A DNA stretch of 64,000 nt, from contig NZ_JHEG04000001.1 of assembly GCF_000760695.4 (NCBI RefSeq), positions 7,030,478 through 7,094,477 of the forward strand, read 5' to 3'. A program made the translations under genes and the position numbers. Positions within the stretch are counted from its first letter, which is position 1, and every line of letters starts with the position of its first letter. Below the pieces are notes generated by a model that saw only the letters and a list, made by a program, of their open reading frames with translations, ran no database searches and was not told the DNA's origin. The DNA is from Tolypothrix bouteillei VB521301 (GTDB lineage: Bacteria > Cyanobacteriota > Cyanobacteriia > Cyanobacteriales > Nostocaceae). This document shows positions 38,751 to 48,555 of this stretch, piece by piece.

Positions 38751-40010
38751 TTATGCTACCCATAATTCCTGAGCAAATCGTACAGCAAAGCTAGCCAGTG
38801 GAATGGAAAGGGAGGATAGAACAATATATCCCCAACGAGGATAACGGCTGAGCAGCATACCAAGTGCTATTGACAGCGATACAACGCCGTAAGCCAGACG
38901 GTTTAGGGAAATTGTACTTCCAGAAGCCAGTAGCATGGCAATCGCACACAATCCATAAACCAGTGCGATCGTTCTGAGTTCAGTCCGCAAAAGCCACAGT
39001 AGATAGATTCCTCCGAAAATCATGACAACGTTAGTTAGGGGATCTCCAGCTAGCAGCCAAAGGAGTAGCCCCAAGAAAACAAAGCCGTATCTGACCTTGC
39101 TAGCAGCTAATTGTTTGCGAAAACGCCATAACAAGTATCCAATAATGATAACCATTACAAATAGCAATGGATGCCAGAGGTCTTTTATATAGCCGTACTT
39201 CCAATTGGTTGAACCAACAATAATTTGCATAAACATCTTTAACCAACCCACCCACTCAAATCCCCATGAAGAACGCCATGCTTTTTGTGCGTGGAGAAAT
39301 GCCAAGGGGTCATTGTATTTTATTTGGCAGTAGAGGCTAAACAAAAGTAGACCGCCACCAGTGGCTAAACTGGCAAAAAAAGCTTTGATCCCTCTGCGCT
39401 CGAGTATTGCAACCAGCAAAAATGATATCCATAGTGCAATGCCGGTGGGACGCGTTGCTGTGGCTAGAGAACCCCAAAGGGCAGTCTCACCGTATTTTTT
39501 ATTATCAAAAGCCCGTAAAGCAGCCGTGCTAAAAAGAAGATACAAGCCTTCAGTGTAAATAACTGTACCAAACAAAGACAGGGGAAACCATGCCAAAACA
39601 GCCGTTGTCCACCTTGCTACATTGACCCCGTAACGCTCGTTTATCCAAGCGTATAACACTATGAGCGCTCCTAAAAATGCTAGATTGTTCACCAGCACGG
39701 CTGCTATTTGAAAAGGCAAGCCAACGCTCATTATTGCTCGAACAATTAAAGGAAATAATGGAAAAAAAGCAACAATTACAGATGGCTTTCCATTTTGAGA
39801 ATCAGTGTAACCATCAATTGCGATCGCCTTATAGTTTCCGCTATCCCAAGCATAAAAAACGTCCCAGCTAAATGTGGCTGCAGTACCCCCAGGTGGAGAT
39901 GGTAATAAAGGAGCGATCGACAGCATGAACACTGCAATAAATAACCGACTCGTCAGCCACATGGTTATTGCAAAAAAGAATCCTTGAATAAAGATTTTTG
40001 GGATCTTCAT
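38751..40010 (-). CDS. PIG-V/mannosyltransferase-like integral membrane glycosyltransferase
   Basis: 419-aa polytopic membrane protein with around ten hydrophobic segments. The first loop has FSWDVFYAWDSGNYKAIAID, where an Asp-Ser/Asp pattern recalls the lumenal-loop aspartates of GT-C enzymes, and ATRPTGIALW and NDPLAFLHAQKAW recall the PIG-V (GT76) family. It probably uses a polyprenyl-phosphate sugar donor. Its ATG overlaps the stop of the upstream DUF2079 gene by four bases, so the two are translationally coupled. Confidence 0.75.
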   Translation of the reverse strand: MKIPKIFIQGFFFAITMWLTSRLFIAVFMLSIAPLLPSPPGGTAATFSWDVFYAWDSGNYKAIAIDGYTDSQNGKPSVIVAFFPLFPLIVRAIMSVGLPFQIAAVLVNNLAFLGALIVLYAWINERYGVNVARWTTAVLAWFPLSLFGTVIYTEGLYLLFSTAALRAFDNKKYGETALWGSLATATRPTGIALWISFLLVAILERRGIKAFFASLATGGGLLLFSLYCQIKYNDPLAFLHAQKAWRSSWGFEWVGWLKMFMQIIVGSTNWKYGYIKDLWHPLLFVMVIIIGYLLWRFRKQLAASKVRYGFVFLGLLLWLLAGDPLTNVVMIFGGIYLLWLLRTELRTIALVYGLCAIAMLLASGSTISLNRLAYGVVSLSIALGMLLSRYPRWGYIVLSSLSIPLASFAVRFAQELWVA

Positions 40011-41401
40011 GGTTGTTTTTGAGAAAACAAATAAACCTCATCGCGATCGTAATTTAATTGAAATTTTGGATGACTTTTCAGTTGATTAACCAAACTAGAA
40101 GCAAACTGTTGATTGCTAGCCCAACCTGGGTGGCGAACGTTAAGCAAGACGTGTTGAAACTGAGCTAAATCCTTTGGAGGCACATCAGCATTGGTCAATT
40201 GAATAAACTGTCGTTGTGACAAATGTGGAGAAATTGAAGCTGTCGTATAAAGACTTTCTTTTGATGGAACTCGAGCAACAGCTTCCCATGTAGCTTGCCA
40301 ATTATCCACAGATTCTAAATATTTGCCGCCAAAATGGGTAAATTTAGCTAAACTTAAAAATGTAATTGCAGACCATATAATAATTGCTTTTTGGTTCCGC
40401 AACCATCCTCGATTTGCAGCGAGGCTGGCAATAACAGCTAACAATAAAAATGGAAGTGCTGGTAGAGAATATTGATGGACTAAATCTTTTTGTGGTTGGT
40501 AATCAGCTATTAGGTTGAGGGCTACACACGGAACGGCTCCTATTAAAGGTTTGAGACTTTGCCAAGACAGACCCCAAGCAACAGGTACTAAAAGCAAAAT
40601 TAAATATCCTAAGTTCTCTAAAGAAAAGACTTTTCCCAACACAACTCCTGGTTTCAATACCAAATTTTGAGCAATTTCTACAACTGAGTTTCCTAAATAA
40701 CTGTAACGCCCAACTGCGGCTGCTTCCCTACCACTAAAAAAAGGAATCACAATTTGAGAACTGATGAAAAACCAGGCAATACCAGTACTAATAGCAAAAG
40801 CACCGCAGAAACGCCGCTTCTCAATTAGCAGTAGCCAAACACCCATAGCTGCTACTGTAAGTGATAAGACGGCTTTGCATCCCAAAATAAACACAATGGC
40901 GAAACAAAACCAGCCAATCTTACCCTGTTTTGCCCACCATACTGCCGCTAATATCAAGGGAAGAGCCATGACTTCTGGGTGGAAATCAAATAAATTGATA
41001 TTGTAAACGAGTGGGTACAGTAAATACACAGCTACCATTGCTATCGATTGCCGATCTGTCAATTTAGCTTCTTGTGCCAAATACCAAGTCGGCAAAGCAC
41101 CAATCGCTAAAGCTATTGCCTGTATGGCGAATAACCAGTAAACGCTGGGATAAATTTTGTATAGCAAAGCTAAGGGATAGAAAACAAAAGCAGCATGATC
41201 CCCAAGAATGTGATAGCCCATGAAAGAAGAAATGGGCGGTTGACCTTGACCGATCAAGTAAACGGCTTGGTCAAAGATTCCTAAATCAAAAGCAGTTGAT
41301 TGAAAGAGGATGTGTCGTAAACTGCTAGACACAAAGAGAATAACGGCACTAACACCAATCATCCAAACAACTGTACTGGGAATTATTACTTTTGTTTTCA
41401 T
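40007..41401 (-). CDS. DUF2079 family membrane protein
   Basis: 464-aa polytopic membrane protein of the DUF2079 family, which is related to GT-C glycosyltransferases. The first loop reads STAFDLGIFDQAVYLIGQGQ, with acidic residues (FDLGIFDQ) typical of the family, then GYHILGDHAAFVFYPLALLY. The C-terminal soluble part holds PHLSQRQFIQLTN. It forms one transcription unit with GT2 upstream and the PIG-V-like gene downstream. Confidence 0.8.
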   Translation of the reverse strand: MKTKVIIPSTVVWMIGVSAVILFVSSSLRHILFQSTAFDLGIFDQAVYLIGQGQPPISSFMGYHILGDHAAFVFYPLALLYKIYPSVYWLFAIQAIALAIGALPTWYLAQEAKLTDRQSIAMVAVYLLYPLVYNINLFDFHPEVMALPLILAAVWWAKQGKIGWFCFAIVFILGCKAVLSLTVAAMGVWLLLIEKRRFCGAFAISTGIAWFFISSQIVIPFFSGREAAAVGRYSYLGNSVVEIAQNLVLKPGVVLGKVFSLENLGYLILLLVPVAWGLSWQSLKPLIGAVPCVALNLIADYQPQKDLVHQYSLPALPFLLLAVIASLAANRGWLRNQKAIIIWSAITFLSLAKFTHFGGKYLESVDNWQATWEAVARVPSKESLYTTASISPHLSQRQFIQLTNADVPPKDLAQFQHVLLNVRHPGWASNQQFASSLVNQLKSHPKFQLNYDRDEVYLFSQKQP

Positions 41402-41416
41402 GTTAGTGGTTGATGA

Positions 41417-42403
41417 TTAGTGTGTATTACTCACTGTTTGTGCTTGAAGTACCGATGGTTGAGAAACCCCCCCAGTTTCTTTCAACGTATAAATAGGACG
41501 CCCTTTCACTTCTTCATAGATACGACCAATGTATTCCCCAAGAATACCAATGCAGAATAATTGAACAGAACCGATAAAGAATAGAGCAATGGTAATTAGG
41601 GTAAAGCCCATTAATGGAGTCGCTCGATCGAATAAGCGCCAGTAAAGTACGAGAAATATCATCAGTATAGCGGCGGCAGCTGACACTAACCCCAAATAGG
41701 TTGCCAACCGCAGGGGAACTCGTGACAGAGAAATAATTCCGTTCAGTGCTAACGCCCAAGATTTACCAAAGGTATATTTGACTTTCCCCGCATAACGAGG
41801 TTCTCTTTCAAAGTAAACAGCAGTTTGGCGAAACCCTACCCAAGCCCTTAAACCGCGAATGTAGCGATTGCGTTCTGGCATGGAGTTGAGGACATCAACA
41901 ACTTGCCTGTCCATCAAGCAAAAATCCCCCGTATCCGATGGTATGTCTACATCAGATAACCTTTGGAGAATGCGATAAAAAGCAAAAGCCGTAAAGCGCT
42001 TTAGCCAGCTTTCTTGTTTGCGAGATACCCGTTGAGCGTAAACAACTTGGTAACCTTGTCGCCATTTTTCAATCAGGGACAAAATCAGTTCTGGTGGATC
42101 TTGTAAATCCGCATCCATAACGATCGCAACCCTACCTTGAACGAAGTTCAAACCTGCAGTCACTGCGATTTGATGACCGAAATTACGCGCCAAACTCAAG
42201 TATCTTATCCGACTATCGTGCATGTGGAGATCGCGCATTAGAAACAGCGATCGGTCTCGACTCCCGTCATCTACTAAGATTGCCTCTGTTTCCCCGTCCA
42301 ACTGCTTCATCACCTGACAAAGACGACGGTACATTTCCGAAATATTTTCTTCTTCGTTATATATCGGTATAACTATAGAGTAGGTTGGCTTAATCAAAGC
42401 CAT
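41417..42403 (-). CDS. Family 2 glycosyltransferase, polyprenyl-phosphate sugar synthase type
   Basis: 328-aa GT2 enzyme of the DPM1/GtrB type: catalytic GT-A domain with [14 protein letters not shown], the DDG motif in [12 protein letters not shown], and the DXD-type [12 protein letters not shown]-terminal pair of membrane helices (about 232-255 and 268-292). It probably transfers a sugar from a nucleotide donor to a polyprenyl phosphate, feeding the membrane transferases next to it. It begins 145 bases after the methyltransferase gene. Confidence 0.9.
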   Translation of the reverse strand: MALIKPTYSIVIPIYNEEENISEMYRRLCQVMKQLDGETEAILVDDGSRDRSLFLMRDLHMHDSRIRYLSLARNFGHQIAVTAGLNFVQGRVAIVMDADLQDPPELILSLIEKWRQGYQVVYAQRVSRKQESWLKRFTAFAFYRILQRLSDVDIPSDTGDFCLMDRQVVDVLNSMPERNRYIRGLRAWVGFRQTAVYFEREPRYAGKVKYTFGKSWALALNGIISLSRVPLRLATYLGLVSAAAAILMIFLVLYWRLFDRATPLMGFTLITIALFFIGSVQLFCIGILGEYIGRIYEEVKGRPIYTLKETGGVSQPSVLQAQTVSNTH

Positions 42404-42547
42404 ATCAGTTCTCCTATGAGATTGGGTATTGGGGATCGGCTAGCAGTAAATACTTATTAAATAACTAAGCATCATACAGGGTATATTGCAAGCAAAATCA
42501 TAAGATGGTAAACCGTAAAAAGAAAAGTCATCCCCTGTCCCCAAGCT

Positions 42548-43288
42548 CTAGTCTGTTTTCTGTGCTAAAAGCACAATAGATACACCAAAGGGTATGCTAA
42601 ACCGATTGAGTAAATAGCGTTCGCTTGCAAACAAAAGACTCAAAAACCGATTCACAGGTTTCGATGGCAAAGCTAGATCGCTGCTAGCAACGGAATTGCT
42701 CTCCAAGCGAAACAACTTCCGCAGACCACGAACAAGAGCAACAATAGGAAATAAAAAAGAATTAAAATAGCTGCTGTAACGCACTGTAAAACCAGCTTTC
42801 CTGACAAGTTGCTTCAAAGCTGTTAAAACGTAACGACGTTTGTGATGGTTAATTTCATCATGCTGGCTCCATAAAAATTGGTAAGCGGGAACTGTCACTA
42901 ACAACCAACCACCAGGCTTCAGTCTCGAACGCAAGGCTAATAAAGCTGCTTTATCATCATCTATATGTTCTAAGACATCAAGTATCACAATCAGATCGTA
43001 TTTCTCTGTAAAAGGAATATGATTCGGCAAACTTCCCAACTGAACTTGCGTGACTTCTTGCTTGTTGGCGATCGCACAAGCAACTTCGTCTAACTCCATT
43101 GCTGACACTTGACCGTGTCGAGCCAGCATATTCAAGTTGCCACCCGTACCGCACCCAGCTTCTAAAATTTTGGGATTTTTTGGCAAAGAGAGTTTGCCAA
43201 TCATCATATCTACGATCGCACGGCGACCAACAAACCACCAATGCTTTTCTTCAACAGAGGCGTACTGGAGATAAAAATTTTTGTCCAT
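42548..43288 (-). CDS. Class I SAM-dependent methyltransferase
   Basis: 246-aa methyltransferase with motif I ILEAGCGTGGNLNML, motif II LIVILDVLEHIDDD and post-motif GGWLLVTVPAYQFLWSQHDE. It starts with YASVEEKHWWFVGRRAIVD, a pattern common in methyltransferases near glycan genes. It is first in a same-strand cluster with GT2, DUF2079 and PIG-V-like genes and probably modifies the glycolipid or its lipid carrier. Substrate unknown. Confidence 0.87.
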   Translation of the reverse strand: MDKNFYLQYASVEEKHWWFVGRRAIVDMMIGKLSLPKNPKILEAGCGTGGNLNMLARHGQVSAMELDEVACAIANKQEVTQVQLGSLPNHIPFTEKYDLIVILDVLEHIDDDKAALLALRSRLKPGGWLLVTVPAYQFLWSQHDEINHHKRRYVLTALKQLVRKAGFTVRYSSYFNSFLFPIVALVRGLRKLFRLESNSVASSDLALPSKPVNRFLSLLFASERYLLNRFSIPFGVSIVLLAQKTD

Positions 43289-43379
43289 ATCTAATTAGCC
43301 ATTATTTTAGAGTTTCAAGCAAATTTACATTTTGTAATATAGTTCTGTGTATTTCTGCTGAGCTTATTATTTAAATTAG

Positions 43380-43435
43380 AACATAGAGGCGGAGCGTCTT
43401 AGAAGGCATTCCCGTGGTCTGCGTGGGAACGAGAA
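43380..43435. repeat. Dispersed repeat family B, copy 4 (inverted, decayed)
   Basis: GAGGCGGAGCGTCTTAGAAG followed by GCATTCCCGTGG and GGGAACGAG is a diverged reverse copy of family B. It lies in the divergent region upstream of dxr, close to where its promoter should be. Confidence 0.65.
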
Positions 43436-43506
43436 AACTTCCTGTTACTAGTCACCGGTCAGGCGGTCACTCTATAGTATTGTTGTTTGTCGATCCCGAA
43501 ATAATT

Positions 43507-44700
43507 GTGAAAGCAATAACACTTCTTGGTTCCACTGGCTCGATCGGTACCCAGACTCTAGATATAGTAGCTCAGTCAAGCGATCGCTTTCGGATTGTTG
43601 GACTCGCTGCTGGGAATAATGTAGAACTATTAGCTTCTCAAATCCGGCAATTTCGACCAAGCATAGTCGCTCTGTGCGCGGTAGAGAAATTACCAGCACT
43701 GAAAGAAGCAATCAAAGATATCGATCCCCAACCCATTTTACTTGCGGGGGAGGCTGGAGTTATTGAGGTTGCCCGATATGGTGAAGCTGAAACAGTCGTT
43801 ACGGGTATTGTTGGTTGTGCGGGTTTGCTACCCACAATTGCTGCCATTGAAGCTGGCAAAGATATTGCCTTGGCAAATAAAGAAACACTGATTGCTGGTG
43901 GTCCTGTCGTTTTACCCCTAATTGAAAAACATGGTGTAAAACTGCTACCTGCAGATTCAGAACATTCAGCTATTTTTCAGTGTTTGCAAGGCGTTCCTAA
44001 AGGCGGTTTAAAGAAAATTTTACTGACTGCTTCTGGTGGTGCTTTCCGCGATTGGGAAGTGGAAAGGTTAGCAGCGGTGACGGTTGCTGATGCTCTCAAG
44101 CACCCCAATTGGACAATGGGGCGCAAAATTACTGTAGATTCTGCCACTTTAATGAATAAAGGGTTGGAAGTTATTGAAGCGCATTTCCTCTTTGGATTGG
44201 ATTACAAGGACATTGAAATTGTAATTCATCCTCAAAGTATCATTCATTCACTGATCGAACTGCAAGATACTTCTGTCTTAGCGCAATTGGGTTGGCCTGA
44301 TATGCGCTTACCCCTACTTTATGCTTTGTCTTGGCCCGATCGCATCTACACCAATTGGGAACGCTTGGATTTAGTTAAAGTTGGTAATTTAACCTTCCGC
44401 GAACCCGATCACCAGAAGTACCCTTGTATGAAATTAGCATACGCTGCAGGTCGTGCTGGTGGTTCCATGCCAGCTGTCTTAAATGCAGCCAATGAGCAAG
44501 CTGTGGCTTTATTTCTAGAAGAAAAAATCCGGTTTTTAGATATTCCTTGGTGCATTGAATGGGTGTGCGATCGTCACACAAAGGATAACCGTTCAAATCC
44601 TTCTTTAGATGATATTGTGGCAGCCGATCGATGGGCAAGACAGGAAGTTTTAACAGCAACAGAAAAGTTGACGTCTCGTTCTCAGATTATTTCTGCATGA
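43507..44700 (+). CDS. dxr: 1-deoxy-D-xylulose 5-phosphate reductoisomerase
   Basis: 397-aa enzyme of the MEP isoprenoid pathway, converting DXP to MEP with NADPH. The GTG at 43507 is chosen because the family begins [18 protein letters not shown], the NADPH-binding motif; the frame is open 31 codons further but that part includes repeat DNA. Active-site motifs: [33 protein letters not shown] and [20 protein letters not shown]. Length is normal. Confidence 0.94.
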   Translation: MKAITLLGSTGSIGTQTLDIVAQSSDRFRIVGLAAGNNVELLASQIRQFRPSIVALCAVEKLPALKEAIKDIDPQPILLAGEAGVIEVARYGEAETVVTGIVGCAGLLPTIAAIEAGKDIALANKETLIAGGPVVLPLIEKHGVKLLPADSEHSAIFQCLQGVPKGGLKKILLTASGGAFRDWEVERLAAVTVADALKHPNWTMGRKITVDSATLMNKGLEVIEAHFLFGLDYKDIEIVIHPQSIIHSLIELQDTSVLAQLGWPDMRLPLLYALSWPDRIYTNWERLDLVKVGNLTFREPDHQKYPCMKLAYAAGRAGGSMPAVLNAANEQAVALFLEEKIRFLDIPWCIEWVCDRHTKDNRSNPSLDDIVAADRWARQEVLTATEKLTSRSQIISA

Positions 44701-44724
44701 GAACTTTACCAAATTAGATAAATT

Positions 44725-44762
44725 AAAAGTCAAAAGTTAAAAATCTTTAACTTTTGACTTTT
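44725..44762 (+). terminator. Perfect 17-bp hairpin after dxr
   Basis: 44725-44741 and 44746-44762 are exact reverse complements (AAAAGTCAAAAGTTAAA) with a 4-base loop AATC, made of AAAAGTC/AAAAGTT heptamers. The right arm ends in TTTT, so it can serve as an intrinsic terminator. Confidence 0.8.
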
Positions 44763-45430
44763 GAATGCTGACTTTAATTAGCTTTTACCTGGAGATACAG
44801 TACCTAAGGTTGTGCTTCTCAATCATGCCCATTTGAAAAAGGAATGCGATACATAGATTTTGTATGGATATAGACTGTTACAGTCTTTCGCTTTCTTAAT
44901 TCAAAAGAAAGGCAATACCTCTATAAATCAACCAACAATAACAACACGTATTCTGTTAGAAATTTATATATTTGGTACTGAATAATACCGTTTTACAGCC
45001 ATTTCTTAAATAGTGCCATCCTGAAAAATACTGAATTTTGCTATGACAATTATAGAAAACACTATCCCCAAACTATCATAACTTCTATAGCATCCATTTA
45101 AGAAAGTCAATAAAATTAACTATAATTTTTTGAAAAAAGTATCTATAACTTACCCAATTTCTGATTGTTTTGTTGTATATTAATCGGAGAACAATTACAA
45201 AACTCAAAATAAACCTATAACGCGTTAAATATACATATTTGGCGTGAGGGTTGTTGGTATTTATTGGTTAACAGTTACCGTCCCACTTTAAGTCTCTAAT
45301 TACTGTAGCTACTAACTGCTAACCGCTAACAATCCTTATAAAGGATATGAGAGTATTACATTTGTAATTGTTACGAAAGTCCGGATTTTCTTTGTCAATT
45401 CACACAATTGTTCATCAGGGTTAATCTAAA
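44763..45430. other. AT-rich non-coding region
   Basis: About 670 bases without a gene. Weak STRR heptamers (TACTAACTGCTAACCGCTAAC) lie near 45308-45332. The right end contains a strong AGGAG ribosome-binding site at 45434-45438 for the next small gene. Confidence 0.5.
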
Positions 45431-45448
45431 AAAAGGAGTAGTGTGTCT

Positions 45449-45640
45449 ATGATTGCTACACTGCTTGTAGCTTGGATTGTCTTTACAATCCTCGTTAAAG
45501 CTATGAAAACAACGGCGAATACTGCATTTATTGTTGCTGTCAGCATTGTTTTATTAGAAGCGGGTTTTGGTATCAGTCCTCCAGATATCTGGAACTCTGT
45601 CATGAGTTTGCCCAAATCCACGCAAACCAGCAATCAATGA
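45449..45640 (+). CDS. Small conserved membrane protein
   Basis: 63-aa protein with two hydrophobic stretches, MIATLLVAWIVFTILVKAM and AFIVAVSIVLLEAGFGI, and a polar tail. AAGGAG at 45433-45438 fits the ATG at 45449 (10-base spacing); a GTG at 45443 would be too close. It resembles small uncharacterised membrane proteins in cyanobacteria. The stop codon lies at the left edge of a fold-back element. Confidence 0.65.
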   Translation: MIATLLVAWIVFTILVKAMKTTANTAFIVAVSIVLLEAGFGISPPDIWNSVMSLPKSTQTSNQ

Positions 45641-45857
45641 CCACCTGACAGGTAACCCTATCTTCGCTCTAGGATCTACGGTGGCGTACACAAGTCTTAT
45701 ATAGTGCATTAAAAGCAGTTTCGATCCCCCTAACCCCCCTTAAAAAAGGGGGGAACTTAATTCCAATTCTCCCTTTTGACGATGTTTCATCTCTTTTCTA
45801 GAGATCTGTACACCACCGTAGGCTCTAGGATAGGGTTACCTGTTAGGTGATTCACTT
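45636..45857. mobile_element. Fold-back/MITE-like element with about 45-bp inverted arms
   Basis: The left arm (about 45636-45695) contains ACAGGTAACCCTATC and CTACGGTGGCGTACA; the right arm (about 45803-45857) is its inverted copy (TGTACACCACCGTAG and GATAGGGTTACCTGT), imperfect with one short indel. The 110-base centre carries a CCCCCTTAAAAAAGGGGGG hairpin. No transposase is present. Both neighbouring convergent genes end at the outer edges of the arms. Confidence 0.75.
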
Positions 45858-46355
45858 GATTGATGCAGAAAGCCGTGCCAAAACGTCCTGGACTTTGGCA
45901 GGCAATTGACGCAAGGCTTTACCTCTTTCACGATCCACCGCTACTAAAGTCACTTTTGCAGTTACGTATAATTCTTGCCTATCTAGTGATTCAATTGCAT
46001 AATCCCAGTTAATACGAATTCCTGTAACCTCAGCCATGCGCGTTCTCACAACTGCTGCCATACCTAATTGAAGAGAACGGTGATAGCGTACTGACAGTTC
46101 TACAACAGGTAAATCACAACCCAAGACGACAAGCTCTGCGTAATCAACCCCAATTGCTCGCAAGCATTCTACACGTGCTTCTTCCATCCAAGCTATGTAA
46201 GTACCATGCCAAACAATACCCGCATAGTCAGTATGGTGCGGTTGTACCCTCACAGGATATTCAAACCAATTTTCCAACTCTTGATTTGATAATTTGTCAA
46301 GAGCACTTGTGGGAGGAAGTTGTGGCTGATTTAGCGTTTCTTCTGACATTTTCAA
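45852..46355 (-). CDS. Acyl-CoA thioesterase, 4HBT hotdog family
   Basis: 167-aa hotdog-fold thioesterase. The YbgC-type active-site motif is clear: HHTDYAGIVWHGTYIAWMEE followed by ARVECL, with Asp in HTDYAG as catalytic residue. An N-terminal extension of about 35 residues is rich in Gln/Pro/Leu. The acyl-CoA substrate is unknown. A Met two codons in (MSEETLNQPQL) is an equally likely start. Confidence 0.87.
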   Translation of the reverse strand: MKMSEETLNQPQLPPTSALDKLSNQELENWFEYPVRVQPHHTDYAGIVWHGTYIAWMEEARVECLRAIGVDYAELVVLGCDLPVVELSVRYHRSLQLGMAAVVRTRMAEVTGIRINWDYAIESLDRQELYVTAKVTLVAVDRERGKALRQLPAKVQDVLARLSASIK

Positions 46356-46983
46356 AACTCAAGAGACTGCCTCATCTGACATAACACAAAATTTGTGCAA
46401 ATTGTGCATTATTATTTTTTGAAGTACGGTCTATTGACTGGAATATCGCTGTGAGCCATAATATAGAGCGCTCCCCAAGTTGCAGTAAAATATTTGAAAT
46501 GCAAAGGGATCGAACGTTGATAACAAGTCCTGTTTGGAAAGGAATTGCAGAGATTACTGCCAACTTTCACTTATGGAGCAAGCAATACAGGCGAACATAA
46601 ACAGGAATATTAATTTTTTACACTACCTTACACCTTCTGAGTTCTGCAAGTCAGCGTGTGATAGAGGTAATGCAGAGGAAACTGCCGATTGTAGTTGCTA
46701 AATTGTGAAAATAGTTGCTAAATCTACGAGCGATCCAATACGAGATACCAACAATGGTGGCACCTTGTTGTTAATAAGTGCGTGTTATTGCACTGATTTT
46801 TTTGCCCAAACAAATTTAACAATAGCAAGTCAAAAACAACATGAGTGCCAACCCTTTGAAAGGTAGCCTCATCTGAATGGCTAAGAGCTAATCGCTAATG
46901 GCTAATAGTTAATGATCGAGAGCTGACCGTTTTTCAGGAACAGCAATTAGCAATCAGCAATGAGCTTTTTAGCAATGTTAAAT
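46356..46983. other. Intergenic region with STRR array
   Basis: About 630 bases without a supported gene. GCTAATC, GCTAATG, GCTAATA heptamers at 46888-46912 face CAATTAGCAATCAGCAATGA at 46944-46963, a loose inverted array 20 bases downstream of the DUF1815 gene end. Confidence 0.5.
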
Positions 46984-47328
46984 TTAATAACGCTTAGCTA
47001 GAGTTTTAGTGGCTACAGGTGGTTGCACGGGATGCTTGACAATATTGGCAAGTTCCTGTAATTGATTTACCGCTTCTGCGCCTTCTAATTTCATCAATTC
47101 GCGATCGTCCCGCATCTCAGTCCATGTGATCCCGTAGTCGGAGACCAAAAATCGAATGAGGTGATTTTCTCCCAAGCTGACCATAAACGAAGCACTGTTC
47201 ATTTGGTCGCCACAAGTATAGCAGGATGCTGGATATCCCCGCTTCTCTAGCACGATTGCCAAAGCTTGCAGGTTCATCACTAAGTCCTGAACGAATTGCC
47301 GATGTTGTTGTGCTAATCTGAGAAACAC
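46984..47328 (-). CDS. DUF1815 family protein
   Basis: 114-aa cyanobacterial protein of the DUF1815 family, function unknown. It begins MFLRLAQQHRQFVQDLVMNL and contains a Cys pair in ASCYTCGDQMNSASF, then LGENHLIRFLVSDYGITWTE. No signal or membrane segment. It stands alone. Confidence 0.8.
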   Translation of the reverse strand: MFLRLAQQHRQFVQDLVMNLQALAIVLEKRGYPASCYTCGDQMNSASFMVSLGENHLIRFLVSDYGITWTEMRDDRELMKLEGAEAVNQLQELANIVKHPVQPPVATKTLAKRY

Positions 47329-48195
47329 GTCTTTCCTCCTAACACCACTATCATTTGGGTCTCTTTTATATTTTCTTTAGATTCTCTCTCCAACTGGTAT
47401 TGTAAACTATCCATTACAATTTATAGGTGTAAACAGAATCCTTAATTGCTACCTAGATTAGGTTAATCTATATATTTCTGGACTGTCGTATCAAAATATT
47501 CAGTTTGCTATTCCATAATTTCGGATAGAACGGCAAAAATTTATATTGTTTTTAGACAGTTCTATCAGGGTAGACGGAAAGCAGGAGTAATTCGCTATTA
47601 GATTAACTCAAATTTGGTACAAGTCAACTGAAGAAAATACCGATATTTTCTCGAAATCGGTTACATTGCACTAAAAATGCTACCCCTGATGCTACAAGTG
47701 CATCTTTATACCCTTTAAATTGTAAGAGATGGCAAGCTGTGTTAGCAGTTATCTCACAGCAATTAGTATGACACAATATTTCAACTATCTGCTTCACATA
47801 TCTTAAGAATCAAGAAAAATTGGTAGATGACCCCGAACACTTGAGGCTCAGGGGTGTAGATAGGCAATATCTTGTAGAAGATGAATCTTACCCGTCTTAG
47901 AGGCAAGATGCAAGGCAAACACAAGAACGATATTGGATGCAACTGAGCGATCGCTATATACTACTGCTTTGCGTTGCTTGATGTTCCAAAGCAGCACGTG
48001 CATTTCTAAAACCTAGATTTGAAGCAAGTAGTCCTTTCCCTCCGCAGGCAACTGCAAACCAGAAGGTGATTATTTATACAAATTTGTCCTTTCTACAATC
48101 TCAAGTGAAAAACCCTAATTGTTTGACCTAACAGTGAAGATACCGAAAATCTGAAAACCAATGTTGCCATTTCGGCAGAAATTTTATACTGAGTG
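47329..48195. other. Gene-free region
   Basis: About 870 bases. I found no open frame with recognisable content, tRNA or tandem repeat. It may include decayed sequence, but nothing I can name. Confidence 0.5.
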
Positions 48196-48199
48196 AATA

Positions 48200-48249
48200 G
48201 TTAGTGGTTAGTGGTTAGTAGAAAAAACGACTAACCACTAACCACTAAC
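48200..48249. terminator. Perfect 20-bp STRR hairpin after the DUF2839 gene
   Basis: 48200-48219 (GTTAGTGGTTAGTGGTTAGT) and 48230-48249 are exact reverse complements around a 10-base A-rich loop. It begins three bases past the DUF2839 stop on the minus strand. Confidence 0.8.
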
Positions 48250-48251
48250 CA

Positions 48252-48467
48252 TTACCCAACAATTTGCCACCAACCAAAAGCCGGACCGATAAAACGAATG
48301 GTCAACCAAGCAACAACCAAACCGCCAATTCCAAACCAAGTTAGGCGATTTGCCCATTTAACAAAAAATTCTGCTTGAGATTTGGTAACGGGTACCCAAG
48401 GTAGGATACGGGTTTCTTGACCGTATTTCTCTCCTATTAATTCTTTACGACGCTTTGCTTCACCCAT
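48252..48467 (-). CDS. DUF2839 family small membrane protein
   Basis: 71-aa cyanobacterial protein of the DUF2839 family: MGEAKRRKELIGEKYGQE, then one or two membrane segments (about 38-60, WFGIGGLVVAWLTIRFIGPA). Function unknown. Confidence 0.8.
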   Translation of the reverse strand: MGEAKRRKELIGEKYGQETRILPWVPVTKSQAEFFVKWANRLTWFGIGGLVVAWLTIRFIGPAFGWWQIVG

Positions 48468-48555
48468 AATGTTAAAAAAGAATCAATTCTATGGCTGATG
48501 ATAGCGCTTGGTTGCAGCAATAAGGAGAAAAAGTTATAAGTTTTAGAGTTCTTGC

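Noticed and set aside
44550-44600. GTTCAAATCC-like tRNA T-loop match
   Set aside because: It lies inside dxr and no acceptor or anticodon arms can be formed. No tRNA or rRNA gene was found in the window.
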